64,000 nucleotides of DNA from Aquilaria yunnanensis. Lineage: Eukaryota; Streptophyta; Magnoliopsida; Malvales; Thymelaeaceae. The stretch covers positions 74,988,001 through 75,052,000 of the forward strand of contig CM077599.1 in assembly GCA_039654915.1 (NCBI GenBank), in the 5' to 3' direction. This document shows positions 1 to 10,509 of the stretch, piece by piece. Numbering within the stretch: position 1 is the first letter of the stretch; each line of letters starts with the position of its first letter. The position numbers and the translations under genes are program-made. The notes beneath the pieces are model-generated. The model worked only from the letters and a program-made list of their open reading frames with translations. It did no database searches and was not told the origin of the DNA.

Positions 1-513
1 CAATAGTTAGTTTATAAGGTGTAAAGAGGTTGGTGGATTGTGGATTGGTGCTTGTTCAACTTGATTGTTTCTTTTAGGCACTTGGTTTTCATTTTTCACC
101 GCCTCACTAACTCTATCATGAAAGACTATCTTTTGGTTCCTCCATTTTCTCTTTGAGCTCCGAACCTGTCGCTATCCTTTGAAAGTAAACCATTTGAGCT
201 TTGAGTGTGGTGCAACCGACCGTAGAGAAGTAAGGTCGAGGGTGCTGGATCCTTTTGCAAGCATTTGGAAAAGAACTTAACACAACTCCCTTAATGGAAA
301 TTTAAATCATCTAGGGGGTCATACCCCTGGGGGGCTTCACCCTAGGTAGCAAAATTAACTTTTCCTTAGTCACCATTTCTTCTTTTGAAGTCAAACTTAG
401 TTGATCATTGAAGTTTAGATGCAACATTTGGTTACCATGATAGCTTCTTTTGTTTTTGAGTATGTTGTAGGTTAGGTCGCTAGGGACTAGCTTAGGTTTA
501 AGTTTGGGGGAAC
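1..513 (+). mobile_element. 3' internal end of an LTR retrotransposon, with polypurine tract
   Basis: The last bases before position 514 (about 500-512) form a purine-rich AGTTTGGGGGAAC tract. In plant gypsy elements such a tract commonly sits directly before the 3' LTR and primes plus-strand DNA synthesis. An LTR-like sequence beginning TGTTAAG follows at once. No coding domain is recognisable in the 500 bases visible; this would be the untranslated 3' part of an element whose body lies left of the window. The family is not assigned. Confidence 0.45.
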
Positions 514-722
514 TTGTTAAGTGCATCATTCCACGGTCAAAGTGTTGACCTTTTGTCAACTTTGACCTTCAAAGTCTGTGATTTTTCCTCCTTGTCTTAG
601 TTTTTCTTGGTATTTTTGCTCATTACAGGTTTGATCAAGTGTTACGGACAGGACATTAGAAGCAAGCTTGAGTGGGACGGCATTTGGACGAGGGACGTGG
701 AAGAAGTGCAAAAACGAAGGTG

Positions 723-817
723 GGCGCCGCGTCGCCAGAATTCGCCCAGAATTGGCGACGCGTCGCCCACGTTAGCAGTGTTCTGAGTTCCTGATGGTCA
801 TTTGGCGACGCGTCGCC
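723..817. repeat. Three copies of a 14-bp GC palindrome inside the LTR
   Basis: GGCGACGCGTCGCC occurs perfectly at 754-767 and 804-817, and as the variant GGCGCCGCGTCGCC at 723-736. Each is self-complementary or nearly so and lies 120-210 bp upstream of the LTR TATA box. The position suggests a promoter-proximal element, but no factor is assigned. Confidence 0.9.
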
Positions 818-934
818 AGCAATGCTCTGTTTTGCCGAAAGCTCGTGTTTTGATGGTCCCCCACTATTTTTCCACCTGATGAGCTGGCTTGGATCGGTGA
901 TACTTATCCTTTTAGGGCTGGAATGAAGAGAAGG

Positions 935-943
935 TATAAATAG
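935..943 (+). promoter_or_regulatory. TATA box in the LTR
   Basis: TATAAATAG lies in a purine-rich context inside the LTR at 514-1851, where the U3 promoter of a plant retrotransposon would be expected. The transcription start is inferred about 30 bp downstream. Confidence 0.5.
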
Positions 944-3514
944 AAGAAGAGAAAGAGTCCAAAAGGGGGGCTTCTTGGCTGATTTTGATCTAGACCCGAC
1001 TAGAGGCGTATTGAGCTTCTTGAGGCGTTCTTGGGAAACTGGAACCAGAGGATTGTTCATTTTGAGCGTACAAACGTCGAGGGGGTTTTCTGGGTTTCTT
1101 CTCTTCTCTAGTTTGAGTTGTATGATTTTCGTTGTCATTGTTATTATGGATTTGTTGATGACATTAGCTATGGATCGTGAGTAGATTTCTTTACCTTTCT
1201 AGGGTGACTTTCCTCCCTTTGTTACTTAATGAAGTTGTTTTGTGTGTTTATGGATGAGTTCTATTGTGTTGTTCCTTGCATTGAGCTTCTTGTTTGATGA
1301 ATGGTTGGCCACCATGTCTAATGCATTAGACCATTAAATCCTTGAGAAAGGTTTTAAGGGTGACAAAGAGGAATGGAAGGGGCATAATGTTAACTTAAAT
1401 TAGAGATAATATAAGTGAACATTAGGCATTAAAAGAAGGTTTAGCTCTTCAACCACCTTAAGTTAAGTTGGAGCTTGAGTAAAGCCCAAGTTAGTGGAGG
1501 GTGCGCAAAAACCTATCTTGAGAAAGGGGTTTTTGATATGAAATCTTTTTGACCACACATGGAGCTTCACATTTGGGGACCAACTTTATTGAGTAGCATT
1601 GGGTAGGAAATGAATCCTAGAGGGGTAGTCACATTTATCCTAAGTTCTATCTTTAGTACTTTCCATCTTCTTTAGAGTCATTTTTCTTGTGTTGATTAAG
1701 TTAGGTAGCTTGAGCAACTTTGATCTTTAAATCTAGATAAAATCACTAACTCTCTTGGGACGACACCTTTAATTACTCCTAAGTATACAACGATTCCATT
1801 CGCTTGCAGGTTTTTGAGGGTAAAATTGATAAACTCTTGAAATTTCCAACATTGTTCTAGCAAGGTCTGATCATTTTTGTTAATTTTATGATCTTGTTTA
1901 AGTTGTTTTCTTGCTTATGAGACCTAAGTGCTTAGTGCCTAAAAAGCAAGAAAGCTTTTAATTGAAGGTTAAATGGCCATTGAAACTAAATAATTGCAAT
2001 TTATGTGAGCTTTCGGTTCTAATAATTTCTAGGGGTTAGCTGTTGTGTTCTAGATGTTTGGTTAGCTCTAATTTGTTGTAAACCTGGTTAAGAACTAGTG
2101 TTCTAAGGCTAGGAAAGTAGGGGAACAAATGTGGGAAGTGTTTACCCTTTTAAACCAAGAAGAACATCAAGGTAAGCAAAAATTTTAGACATTTTCAGGA
2201 AAGAAAATATGGGTTGTTTTCTTGGTGTATTTGGCTTGATTTATTTGCTAAATGGTGAATTTAGGTCCAAGAATTAAGCTACTAAAAGGGATTCTAAAGG
2301 TGGCTCAAAATTGAGACTAAAGCTAAGGGCATTGTGCTTGCAAATATTAAGTATGCTAAGGTAAGGGATTTTACGTTTAAGTAAGTTTTAAATTGATGCA
2401 TTATAAGTTGTCTAAAATGCGTTAACTTAGGGAATGAGAGGTGGAGAAGAAATGACTCAAGGACTAAGTAAGTAAGTAGGGTTTAAGTATGTTTAGAAGT
2501 GCTAAATTCTCAAGAGGGGCTTTGAGGTTATAAGGCCCATTAGCTAAGCTATTTAACTTGGAAAGTTGAGCCACCAAGTTCAAGCAACTCCTATACAATG
2601 TGATTAAAGATAAGAAAGACCAAGCAAAGCTTACTAAGGTAAGAATAAAGTTCTTGCAAAGAAGTAGGATTAGGTTGAGGTAGATTCTCACAATAGAACC
2701 TTTTCTAGTGGCCATTAGATAAGACCTTGACCTTGGAACGTTCGAGCTCAGATTAAGATGTATATACATTTGTTATATATATTGGTCCTAAGTTTTATTT
2801 TGCAAGTATTTAATCCTTTGTTGAGAATTTACTAATTCTCGCCCTTTAAGTTGTCATATTTGTGCAGACTTAGATACCGAAGAGCTTGACGCCCACTAAA
2901 AGGTTGTTGGCAAGTTTTTTGTGCAGGTATTTGTTTAATAGAATCTTAATTAGTTCCAAGAGATTGACTTGAAACTATTAAAGTGCTAACTAAGTTGATT
3001 GTTGGTTTATAGTTTCAGGATTAAGGTACACAAGCAAGTGGTTACTTTCCCGTCGTTGTGGTTAGCTAGGTTAATGTAACTTGGAAAGTTTTTTTTTTTT
3101 TATCTCAACTTGTTGCATATACATGGTAGTCATGTGTGCCTAAGGATGCCTCTAGTATGACTAAGAAAATGAAGGCTCACTAGTGTCTATAAACATTATA
3201 AATTCTTTTAGATGTACAAAGCTAATGATGATGTACATGAAGTTGATGCTTGAAGCCTAAGCTACCTACTTTTTTGACTTTGGTGTGTATTTTGAAACAT
3301 TTTTTAGAAATGCCATAGCAAACTTTATAATGTTTTACTCTTGGTTTACCTTTGCATACCGAAGCAAATCATGCATATCATTATGAACTAGTTTAAGCCA
3401 CTAAAAGCATGAAAAATTTTAATGTATCACAAGTACCAACTTAGCCAATTGTATTAAAAGTGCAAGACCCCCAAATCCCGATTAATTAAAGATCCTTGGA
3501 ATACCCGTATTAGG

Positions 3515-3595
3515 TTAAGTAAGGGGTCTTTTACATTCGATCACTATGTCCCTAGCTTCGTTAAACTTCTCCAACTTCACTTTTGTTGACGCCAT
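3515..3595 (-). pseudogene. Possible Ty1/copia gag N-terminus remnant
   Basis: A minus-strand ATG at 3595 opens a 26-residue frame beginning MASTKVKLEKFN. This resembles the start of plant copia gag proteins (M-x-S-T-K-x-x-x-E-K-F-N). The frame then departs from that pattern and stops. Similarity rests on about 12 residues only, so this is a weak call. No RT or integrase follows in the expected direction. Confidence 0.25.
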
Positions 3596-4589
3596 AAGTC
3601 AGAGTGGCAGCCTTTGCCTTGGATAGCGAAACAGCTTGCATTATGCCACCTTGTACAAAGATGGCCATCTTATTTATTTAATTCTCCCGGATGGGCTAAG
3701 CAGATTTTGGTACTTAGGTTGTATATATAGTCATCATAATGTTCAAGTTTAGGAGATGACTTGGAATAAAATCTTGTCTATACTTGCTCACTATAGTCAA
3801 GTCCTTTCCTCCCTAAAAAAAATTAGTCAGGATGCATGTGTCTTATGTGGAAAGCGTTCCTTCAATCCCTTCTCACTAATCTGAATTTGGTCAAACTTCC
3901 TTGTTATGGCCCAAAATTTACCTGGACCAATTAAATCACCAATGTTCGCCTTACAATAACTAGTTGGAGCATTCTTTGTTTGCCTCATAGTGTTAGCTAC
4001 TCTAGGATTTGGCAACAAAGGATACATGGGCATAGTTTTGTCTCACAAAACACATGTCTCATTCCTGTTGATACCATATTGGCTTTGGCCAGAGTCCTTG
4101 GGAGTCTCATTGAAAATTTACTCATGGGCTAGGCTTGGAGGAACCTATTGGAGCGTTACTCACAAGCTAGAGACTAGCAAGTTGACTATTAGGGAGCAGC
4201 TCAAGTCAATGAGGCAATTCCCATAATCATGGGAACCACCACGATCAAACCTATAATAGGTCTTTTTCATAATAGAATGAGGTACATTCTGCATACCAAA
4301 CTACAACTTTCACTAAGCTTCATATACTTTACTTGAGCCCATACTAATTTAAGTATAAGAGAGGTTTTCCTAGACATACAACTCTTGGGCCCCTAACCCT
4401 GGTCTCAGTTAGAGATTCAACTATCTCTAATGTATTGAGTATCTACCTTAATACTTCAGATATCAAGAAGAATGTTTTTTGCGTTTCTATCCAAGCCACA
4501 TATGACCTACCAGCTCTCACGTATGGTTGGAGTAACAAGACACCGTTTAGGGAACCAAATCATCTTTATAAACATCCGTAAAAGAATTT

Positions 4590-4596
4590 TATAAAA
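4590..4596 (+). promoter_or_regulatory. Candidate TATA box of the HNH gene
   Basis: TATAAAA lies 212 bp upstream of the first ATG of the HNH gene (4808). A second TATAAA is at 4567-4572. Both are in AT-rich sequence, so chance occurrence is quite possible. Confidence 0.25.
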
Positions 4597-4807
4597 TGTT
4601 CAAATTGATCATTCAATGACCACTTAAGCAAGCACGCAAAGAAAAGTTAAGCGTACAAGCAGAAACCAACTTTCATGTGGGGGCTAGTTGACCAGACATG
4701 AAGAAGTTCAGGGGCCAATTTTGGTTTTTGAAAGCAATTCACGAAGGCAGTTAATTACTGGCTCACTTGGGCGCTTTATCCAAATCCAGCGTCCCGGTCG
4801 ATGGAAA

Positions 4808-7625
4808 ATGGTGGCGCTCAAGGACGCGAGGAAGACAACCCGCTCCTCTTCTCCCTCTCGGTCTCGGTCTCGGTCTCAGTCTCGGTCTCGCTCCTCAACC
4901 CTCACTTCTTCGGCTTCTCTGCTTGACGGCGACCTTGTCATCGAGCAGGAAGAATCCACCGCCATCGCCCTTTTCGAAGACCTTCAGATCTCTCAAAATT
5001 ACCCGGATTCGAGCTCCAATCCCAGGAGCTTTCCCTACAGTGTCAAGCAGCAATGCTGGGACAAGGCCGAGAAGGTTAAAGGCCGTGACCCAGATCGTTG
5101 GCGCCGTGACGCTGTCGGTAATGTTGTCTTCCGAAAACTCGTTGGCTGCCCCGGTTGCTTGTGCCATGATTATGATCACATTGTCCCTTACTCTAAGGTT
5201 TTTCTCTTTCCTTTTCTCTTGAATTGCTTGCTTTGTGGCCACCAATTTGATGGTATTTACTGTACATTGTTTGTTATTTTCATGAATTATGTTTATTGCT
5301 ATCTCGTTCTCTGTGTTTTCTGGGAAGTCTTGTTTAGTTTTTACATAGATTTTTTTTATTTTTCTGGCTCCCTTTTTTCACCTTCTGATCTAATCCGTTT
5401 ACAAGTTAGCTGTCTTCTAGTTGTATTTCCAACCAGTTGAACTTGATTTAGAGCAGCTGATAGAGAGAACTAACCCTTCATCATATATTCCAGGGCATGT
5501 TGAGCTATGTGTTATAGGCTTATAGCCTTTTATCTTATCTGCTCTTTCTTCCTTCATTTTTCATGTTGGGAAATGCAGTTACTTTTACAAGCTAATTGCT
5601 ACACGGTCCAGTGGGGTTAAGTAAAATTAGTTTTGTTTCAAAAGCTAAAGATGGGTAAAGCTGCTATCTTGCATGGCTACCAAGTAGCATAATTTTTCAA
5701 CAATCAGCATGATGCCAAAGTTGAGAACCCAAAATGCAAGAAAATTCTAGCATGTGAAATTGAAACTAAGTTTTGAATGGATCTGGCACTCATAATGCAG
5801 TTTGCGAGGTGATTAATATAGTGAAACAGATGTTATATTGACAAAATACGTGGTCACTTCTGATCGTTTTTCTACTTTCTTTCTCTAGTATCTTAATTCC
5901 CTTCGTTTTTCTTATGGATCTTTTGATAAATTTCAGGGTGGAAAAAGTACCCTAGAAAACTGTCAGGTTCTACAGGTACAAGATTTTTCCCTTCTGGCAT
6001 CGATAGCTGTATGTGCTTGTTATTTCCTAGATCACATCCATCAGCATATGGGTACTTCATTTTGTCGTGCGGATGACATTGTGAAATCCATACGGTTCAA
6101 TTGATTATAGTTCACACAGAAATGGATGGGTTTGGCCTAGTCGGCTAGTCCATATGAAATCAGTGTAGGGGAACAGTCCTTGTGGCTAGTAATAGATGTC
6201 TGTAAGGTGAATGCTGAATACCTAGAGCATTACCGGTAAGATTGATTCTCTTTGAATAACAAGGACAGTGGCCATTACAAATTCCCCTGCTATGGATCTT
6301 TGTGGTTCTGAATAGATTCAACTGACATGAATTGCTATACCATTATAAGTGAGATGGATTTCCTTTTCTAAAGACTAAAATTTAATAAGTTATGATAGCC
6401 AGAGTTCTTGGAATGCGTTCTTTTTCTTGAATATTTAGGAAATGGCCCTTGTCTTCCAAAAGTTTGTCCTGTAATTTTTAGGATGTCCTTGTATTTCTTT
6501 AAAATTAGATGTTTATTGAGTTCCTGAACTTCAACTCTCCAGGTGCTTTGTTTTGTTTCTTTGACTTTTTAGTTTTTTTTAGTTCTGTCACGAGAAAACT
6601 CAAACATGTGGAGTATGAAATGGGATTAATAACAAACAAGCAGGCAAAAACAAATCTAGGCTCTGATACAATGTTATCATCTAAATAAAAAATCATTAGC
6701 AATGAGTGGAAATCTGTAAACAACTTTAGGCCAAAGAAGACTGCTAATTTTAATCATATGAGATATGACTAAATAATTGATCTACAAGAGGTTGTATCTG
6801 GTGGTGTGAATCTAGTAAGTGGTATCCTTTCTTCTGGCCCTTCTCTCTTCATTGAGTTTGAAGATTTGTATTTTGAGATAATAGCCAATTTTATCGACTT
6901 AATGCATGAGGAACGTTTTATGTTGGACTTCATTAGTGACTGTTTAGCACGTTTTCAAGGACATTAGTTATACTAGCTGACTTTCAGGTTCACGCGTTGC
7001 TGCTGTGGTACCTGTGTAGCTAGGTAAATCATTCGTGGTTAGGTCTAGTCTTCCTTTACAAATAAATGCAAGCAGTGCAGTCTGAATCCATAATAAGCTT
7101 TCCGTTGACCCTCCCTCCCCCCCTTCCTCCTCTCACAAAAGCTGAAAATAGGTTAACCCAGAATAATTTGATGCAGTAAGACCCTAGATTTTTGTTTACT
7201 CTAACTTACTCAGATGTATGATTAAGTGCTCTTTTGTTGACTGGAAGCTTGTTAACCATTGAGTGGCTTTACTTCTTCGGGGATGTAAAATAATTGGCAC
7301 ATTTTCTTCTTAATGCAACATCAATGAAATCAATCCAGTCTGCTGATTTGCTTTTATACTCCATTGTTCCTCTTACTCCAGGCAAGAGTTAACCGATCAA
7401 AGGGAAACCGGACAGAGTTGTCCAAATCTGATCTTATTCAGAAAAGTTCTTATTGTCGGGTTTCAGGTACTACAACAAAATTAGTGCTCTGTCAAGATTG
7501 TCTGATGTATTGTCTGATTGGAGACTTGTTCATGAACTTCAGGTCGTGAAATGGATCTGATTGAACTCTCTGCTTATGGCAATGTTCGTCACACAGAGGA
7601 CCCTGGCGGTTGTCGAATTCAATGA
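4808..7625 (+). CDS. HNH-domain protein with an Arg/Ser-rich N-terminus (four exons)
   Basis: Four exons join in frame: 4808-5197, 5937-5975, 7382-7466 and 7543-7625 (597 nt, 198 residues plus TGA). All three introns are GT-AG. The start is the first ATG in an open frame bounded upstream by TAG at 4685. Residues 11-30 form an Arg-Ser repeat of the kind found in nuclear, RNA-associated proteins. Residues about 85-160 form an HNH-type zinc-finger nuclease fold: a CPGCLC motif, then DHIVPYSKGG across the exon 1/2 junction, an ENCQVLQ helix with the central Asn, and RVNRSKGN carrying the last metal-ligand position. Plants have a conserved family with this arrangement, in which GCLC-x-x-YDHI-x-P is typical. 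The biological substrate is unknown to me. Exons 2 and 3 are too short to stand out as open frames. Codon use and intact splice sites suggest an expressed gene, the only one in the window. The tail after the HNH core is short (about 40 residues). Confidence 0.85.
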
Positions 7626-7900
7626 TTTGGTACAAGTCTAGAAACCTCTTTCTAGAGTTGAGCCTGTATCAGCATTTGTCGAATAGCCCTTGTACATTCT
7701 TATTGCTTCCTAGATCAGAAAACAATTCGAGTCTGAGCACACCCGACAAATGATATTGCATCAAGCATGATACATTTGATGATTGTGTGAACAATGAGAT
7801 GCTGTATTGATTAGCAACCGTATGCTTTTTTAATTTTTAGGTACATAAGATAGAGGTCCTGGGGGCAACCGGGTGATCAAAGCATATACCTGATGTGCTG
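7626..7900 (+). other. Presumed 3' flank/UTR of the HNH gene
   Basis: About 275 bases follow the TGA at 7623-7625, with no further open frame. No canonical AATAAA is seen in the first 200 bases, so the transcript end cannot be placed. Confidence 0.4.
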
Positions 7901-7908
7901 GTATAAAG

Positions 7909-8342
7909 TATAGGTGAAAACAAGCCGAGTTGAGCCTCTTATCGAACAATTTGAGCTTAAATTTGATTTTTCTATTATTGAGCCAAGCTTTGATTTTTTT
8001 ATAGGCTTGAACTCTTAACAATTATAGTTTCCTCTTATGAAATTTAACAAGTCTAATGTTTTTTAATATAGAAACTAAATTAATTTTATTTTAATTATAC
8101 CTAAACCCAAAAATTTTAATCCTTATTTCTTAAATCGAGCTCGAACCTCAAATCAAGCTTGAATTTGACTTAAACCTTGAATCAAACTTTGAGCCAATCG
8201 AGCCAAGCTAGAATCTTTTTCAAACCCTATTTTCTGAGTTCATCGAGCTTGAGTCTGTGTAGAGCCAATTTTTAACATGTTGAGCTTCAAGCTTAGAGTG
8301 TTCGGGCTCAGCTTAGCTTAGCTCGGCTCGTTTTCACCTCTA
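7909..8342. mobile_element. hAT-type MITE (434 bp)
   Basis: The terminal inverted repeats TATAGGTGAAAAC and TAGAGGTGAAAAC (right end read in reverse) continue into GAGCCGAG-type sequence on both sides. The element is flanked by an 8-bp direct repeat, GTATAAAG at 7901-7908 and GTATAAAA at 8343-8350. Eight-bp duplications are typical of hAT transposition. There is no coding capacity. Internal AGCTTGAG/CAAGCT repeats are abundant. Confidence 0.8.
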
Positions 8343-8956
8343 GTATAAAAGCATGTTGGCTAGATGCTTATGCTTTAAATGGTTCAAGCAACATGTATTG
8401 CTTGTGTTTTCTGTTTGTGAACTAGGCATTGCAAAGCCCCACTAGGTAGATGCTAAGTCACATAATTTTTCTGCGTTGGGTCACTATTCCAACTCTTGCT
8501 TTCAACTGTTGCTCTTCTTCTCATTTTTACAATGTTTTTACTTAAATCTTAAAAAGTGACGCTTTCTCGCTCTCATTTTCACTTAATACTCCTGTTCTGA
8601 ATGCATTGTGTGACTTATAATAGACATCTCAAAAAAGGGAAAAAAAATGTAGAATTTTCTAGCTAGACATGATATGAAACAATTATATATCTGCTCAATG
8701 AGGTAGACTTTTGATGCATCAAGAATTGATGCTGCTGTATTTTCCTACCAGGTAAGGGGCATCCGTCACGAGTAACCATGCAATATTGTGGCACAATCGG
8801 CCATTAGAAAAATAAATAAATAAAAAGAAAACATAAAATCTATTTTTCATAAAATTCTTTTTTGTTAGAATATTTTCAGTAGATTTTACTGGTCATATTG
8901 CAGAGGAAAATGTGGTCAATTTTATTTGTACATGGTAGAAAGGTGTGATGTTTGGT

Positions 8957-9016
8957 TGAAATTATACTTATACTCCCTTTTATTTGGGAAATACTAGTTT
9001 GCCCCATCATTTGTCA
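8957..9016. mobile_element. Remnant of the Mutator-like MITE family
   Basis: The TTATACTTATACTCCC...TTTGCCCC pattern resembles the terminal repeat of the element at 50787-51256 (ACACTTTATCC...ACACTTTGCCCC). Only one end is visible, without a target duplication. Confidence 0.3.
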
Positions 9017-9051
9017 TCTTTATTTACAGTCCGGTTACCTAGGTGGGGCTC

Positions 9052-9108
9052 ACATGTGAAAAGTCAAAACTAACCCTTTAACATGTGAAAAGTCAAAACT
9101 AACCCTTT
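9052..9108. repeat. Two-copy 29-bp tandem duplication
   Basis: A 28-base unit beginning ACATGTGAAAAGTC is repeated at 9052 and 9081 with no internal mismatch, separated by one A. Confidence 0.9.
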
Positions 9109-9147
9109 GGCATGTTCTCCTTTCTCACATAAACCAAATTCCTTTTA

Positions 9148-10302
9148 GGCAAAAGTTGCAAATCTATCATTATAGTTTTTTTGGGCTTAACTTCCCATTA
9201 ATGTTTTAAAAATGTCTCAAATATGCCACTGCCTATTAAAAAATAATAAAAAATAATAAAAATGGTAGATTTTGAAATCTTGAGGTTATTATATATCTTT
9301 AAAAAAATATCAACACCTTTGAGACTTTTTTCATCTATTGTATTCTAGGACCTTGTCTCGGCAACTTCTCCCACCAACGAGCTTCACCGTGCTTCCATTT
9401 TCCACTCTCACATTTCCTTCTTGGTAACAGAATATGATTTTCTCTTGAACATTTGATGGAGAAAGTTGGCCAATATAGCCATAACTATTGCCACAATAGC
9501 CCTCGTAAACTAAATGAAGCTTGAAATCTGGCAATAGGTTGTTGAAGTAAAGCGAAATACCATAGAAAATTTCTAGCTGTAGGTCACTGGAGGTAAGACA
9601 AGTTTTGACCTCATTGTTGATTTCCCGCTGCAAATTCTCTCAAATCACAAAAGGATTCACACTCTTGACCACAATTATTCGATTGACTTCCACCTCTAAT
9701 TTCACTATCTTCAAGCCTGAAAGGAGAAAAAATTGAACCACTGAATTAGAAACGAAGCAAAAATGTAAAATTGACCAAGAAAAAAAGTCCAAAAATCCAC
9801 AGATTAGCTTCTCATAAAAAATCGAGGATGCATGTATGGATTTTCTCGACACAATTGCCCTAGTGCGCATTTGGGCCTTTAGCACAACAAGAATTGGAGC
9901 CTTTCAGCTTTTAGAAAAGTCTGTGCATGCCAAGATGACGAAACCATCTGAAAATTTTTTATCATCGGCTGTCGCCAACAGTGGCAAAAAAAGCTCTAGA
10001 AAGTGGCAATAGTAGCTAGCCAAGATGTTGGAGAAAGAGAGAGAGAGAGAGAAAGTCTAATTATGTAAGGTCTTTGAAGTTTGTTAAAACTTACATTATC
10101 ACATTAAAATTTCAAAACTTGTTACTTCTAACATTTTCCGCTAGCTTTCTAACCAATAGTTGCATATCCACTCTTAATTTAAAACTTTAATAGCATATTC
10201 AGCCTATTTTAAAACATTAATGGGAGATAAGGCAAAAAAAAAAACTATAGTGGAAATCTGTGCCCAACCCGAAACATTAGTGGTAAATTTGAAACTTTTA
10301 CC
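9148..10302. mobile_element. Non-autonomous Mutator-like element (1155 bp)
   Basis: Long inverted ends begin GGCAAAAGTTGCAAAT on the left and GGTAAAAGTTTCAAAT on the right (reverse). They share an identical CCCATTAATGTTTTAAAA block further in (about 9194-9211 and 10207-10224). The flanks carry a 9-bp direct repeat with one mismatch, TTCCTTTTA (9139-9147) and TTCCTTCTA (10303-10311), the length expected for Mutator. No transposase is present. The interior holds minus-strand open frames (9331-9885) that may be captured host sequence, making this a candidate Pack-MULE. A GA run lies at 10031-10054. Confidence 0.8.
9331..9885 (-). pseudogene. Unidentified minus-strand open frames inside the Mutator-like element
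   Basis: Two adjoining minus-strand frames (9640-9885 and 9331-9633) are separated by a stop. A TTTCAG acceptor-like site occurs inside the first. The encoded residues look protein-like (mixed hydrophobic and charged, with GYCGNSYGYIGQL and GSTVKLVGGRS segments), but I do not recognise the family. They may be a captured host gene fragment carrying an intron; chance open frames cannot be excluded. Confidence 0.35.
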
Positions 10303-10336
10303 TTCCTTCTAATAAACATATTGATATACTCTTAAC

Positions 10337-10501
10337 TAGAGGTGTTCACCGGGGCAGGTTGAGCCCGGCCTAACTCAGGACCTGCCCGAGTCAAACCCAG
10401 CCCAAGACTGGTCAAACTTGGCTCGACACGGGCCCAGGTAAGGCATGGGTGAGAGAGGGACGGTTATGGGCCTAACCAGGTAGGCCCACTGTGCACCTAT
10501 A
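10337..10501. mobile_element. Short hAT-type MITE (165 bp)
   Basis: The left end TAGAGGTGTTCACC and right end TATAGGTGCACAGT (reverse) form inverted termini like those of the element at 7909-8342. They are flanked by a perfect 8-bp duplication, CTCTTAAC, at 10329-10336 and 10502-10509. The interior is GGCCC/GGGCC rich and non-coding. Confidence 0.8.
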
Positions 10502-10509
10502 CTCTTAAC

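Larger units (their letters stand above)
514..1851 (+). mobile_element. Probable LTR (3' LTR or solo LTR) of a gypsy-type element
   Basis: The segment starts TGTT and ends AACA, a 4-bp inverted terminus typical of LTRs. It follows a purine tract and carries a TATA box at 935-943. Near its right end it has a GGGACGACACC stretch like that seen at LTR ends of Athila/Tat-type plant elements. No tRNA primer-binding site follows position 1851, which fits a 3' or solo LTR rather than a 5' LTR. The right boundary is inferred only from the inverted ends, and no second LTR is in the window. Confidence 0.5.
1852..4620. other. Intergenic AT-rich stretch without a recognisable gene
   Basis: No convincing coding domain, terminal repeat or target duplication was found here. 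Short open frames (2464-2769 minus, 3827-4033 minus, 3990-4226 plus) have no recognisable motif and atypical composition. A poly-T run lies near 3090-3101. The only hint of origin is a copia-gag-like start on the minus strand near 3595. It is probably old retrotransposon debris. Confidence 0.4.

Noticed and set aside
2464..2769. Minus-strand 101-residue frame
   Set aside because: Leu/Ser/Asn-rich with no motif and no matching neighbours.
4767..5222. Plus-strand open frame overlapping HNH exon 1 in another frame
   Set aside because: Its low-complexity product comes from the RS-repeat region in the wrong frame, while the HNH frame splices correctly.
4895..5245. Minus-strand open frame opposite HNH exon 1
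   Set aside because: It mirrors the biased codons of exon 1 and has no motif of its own.
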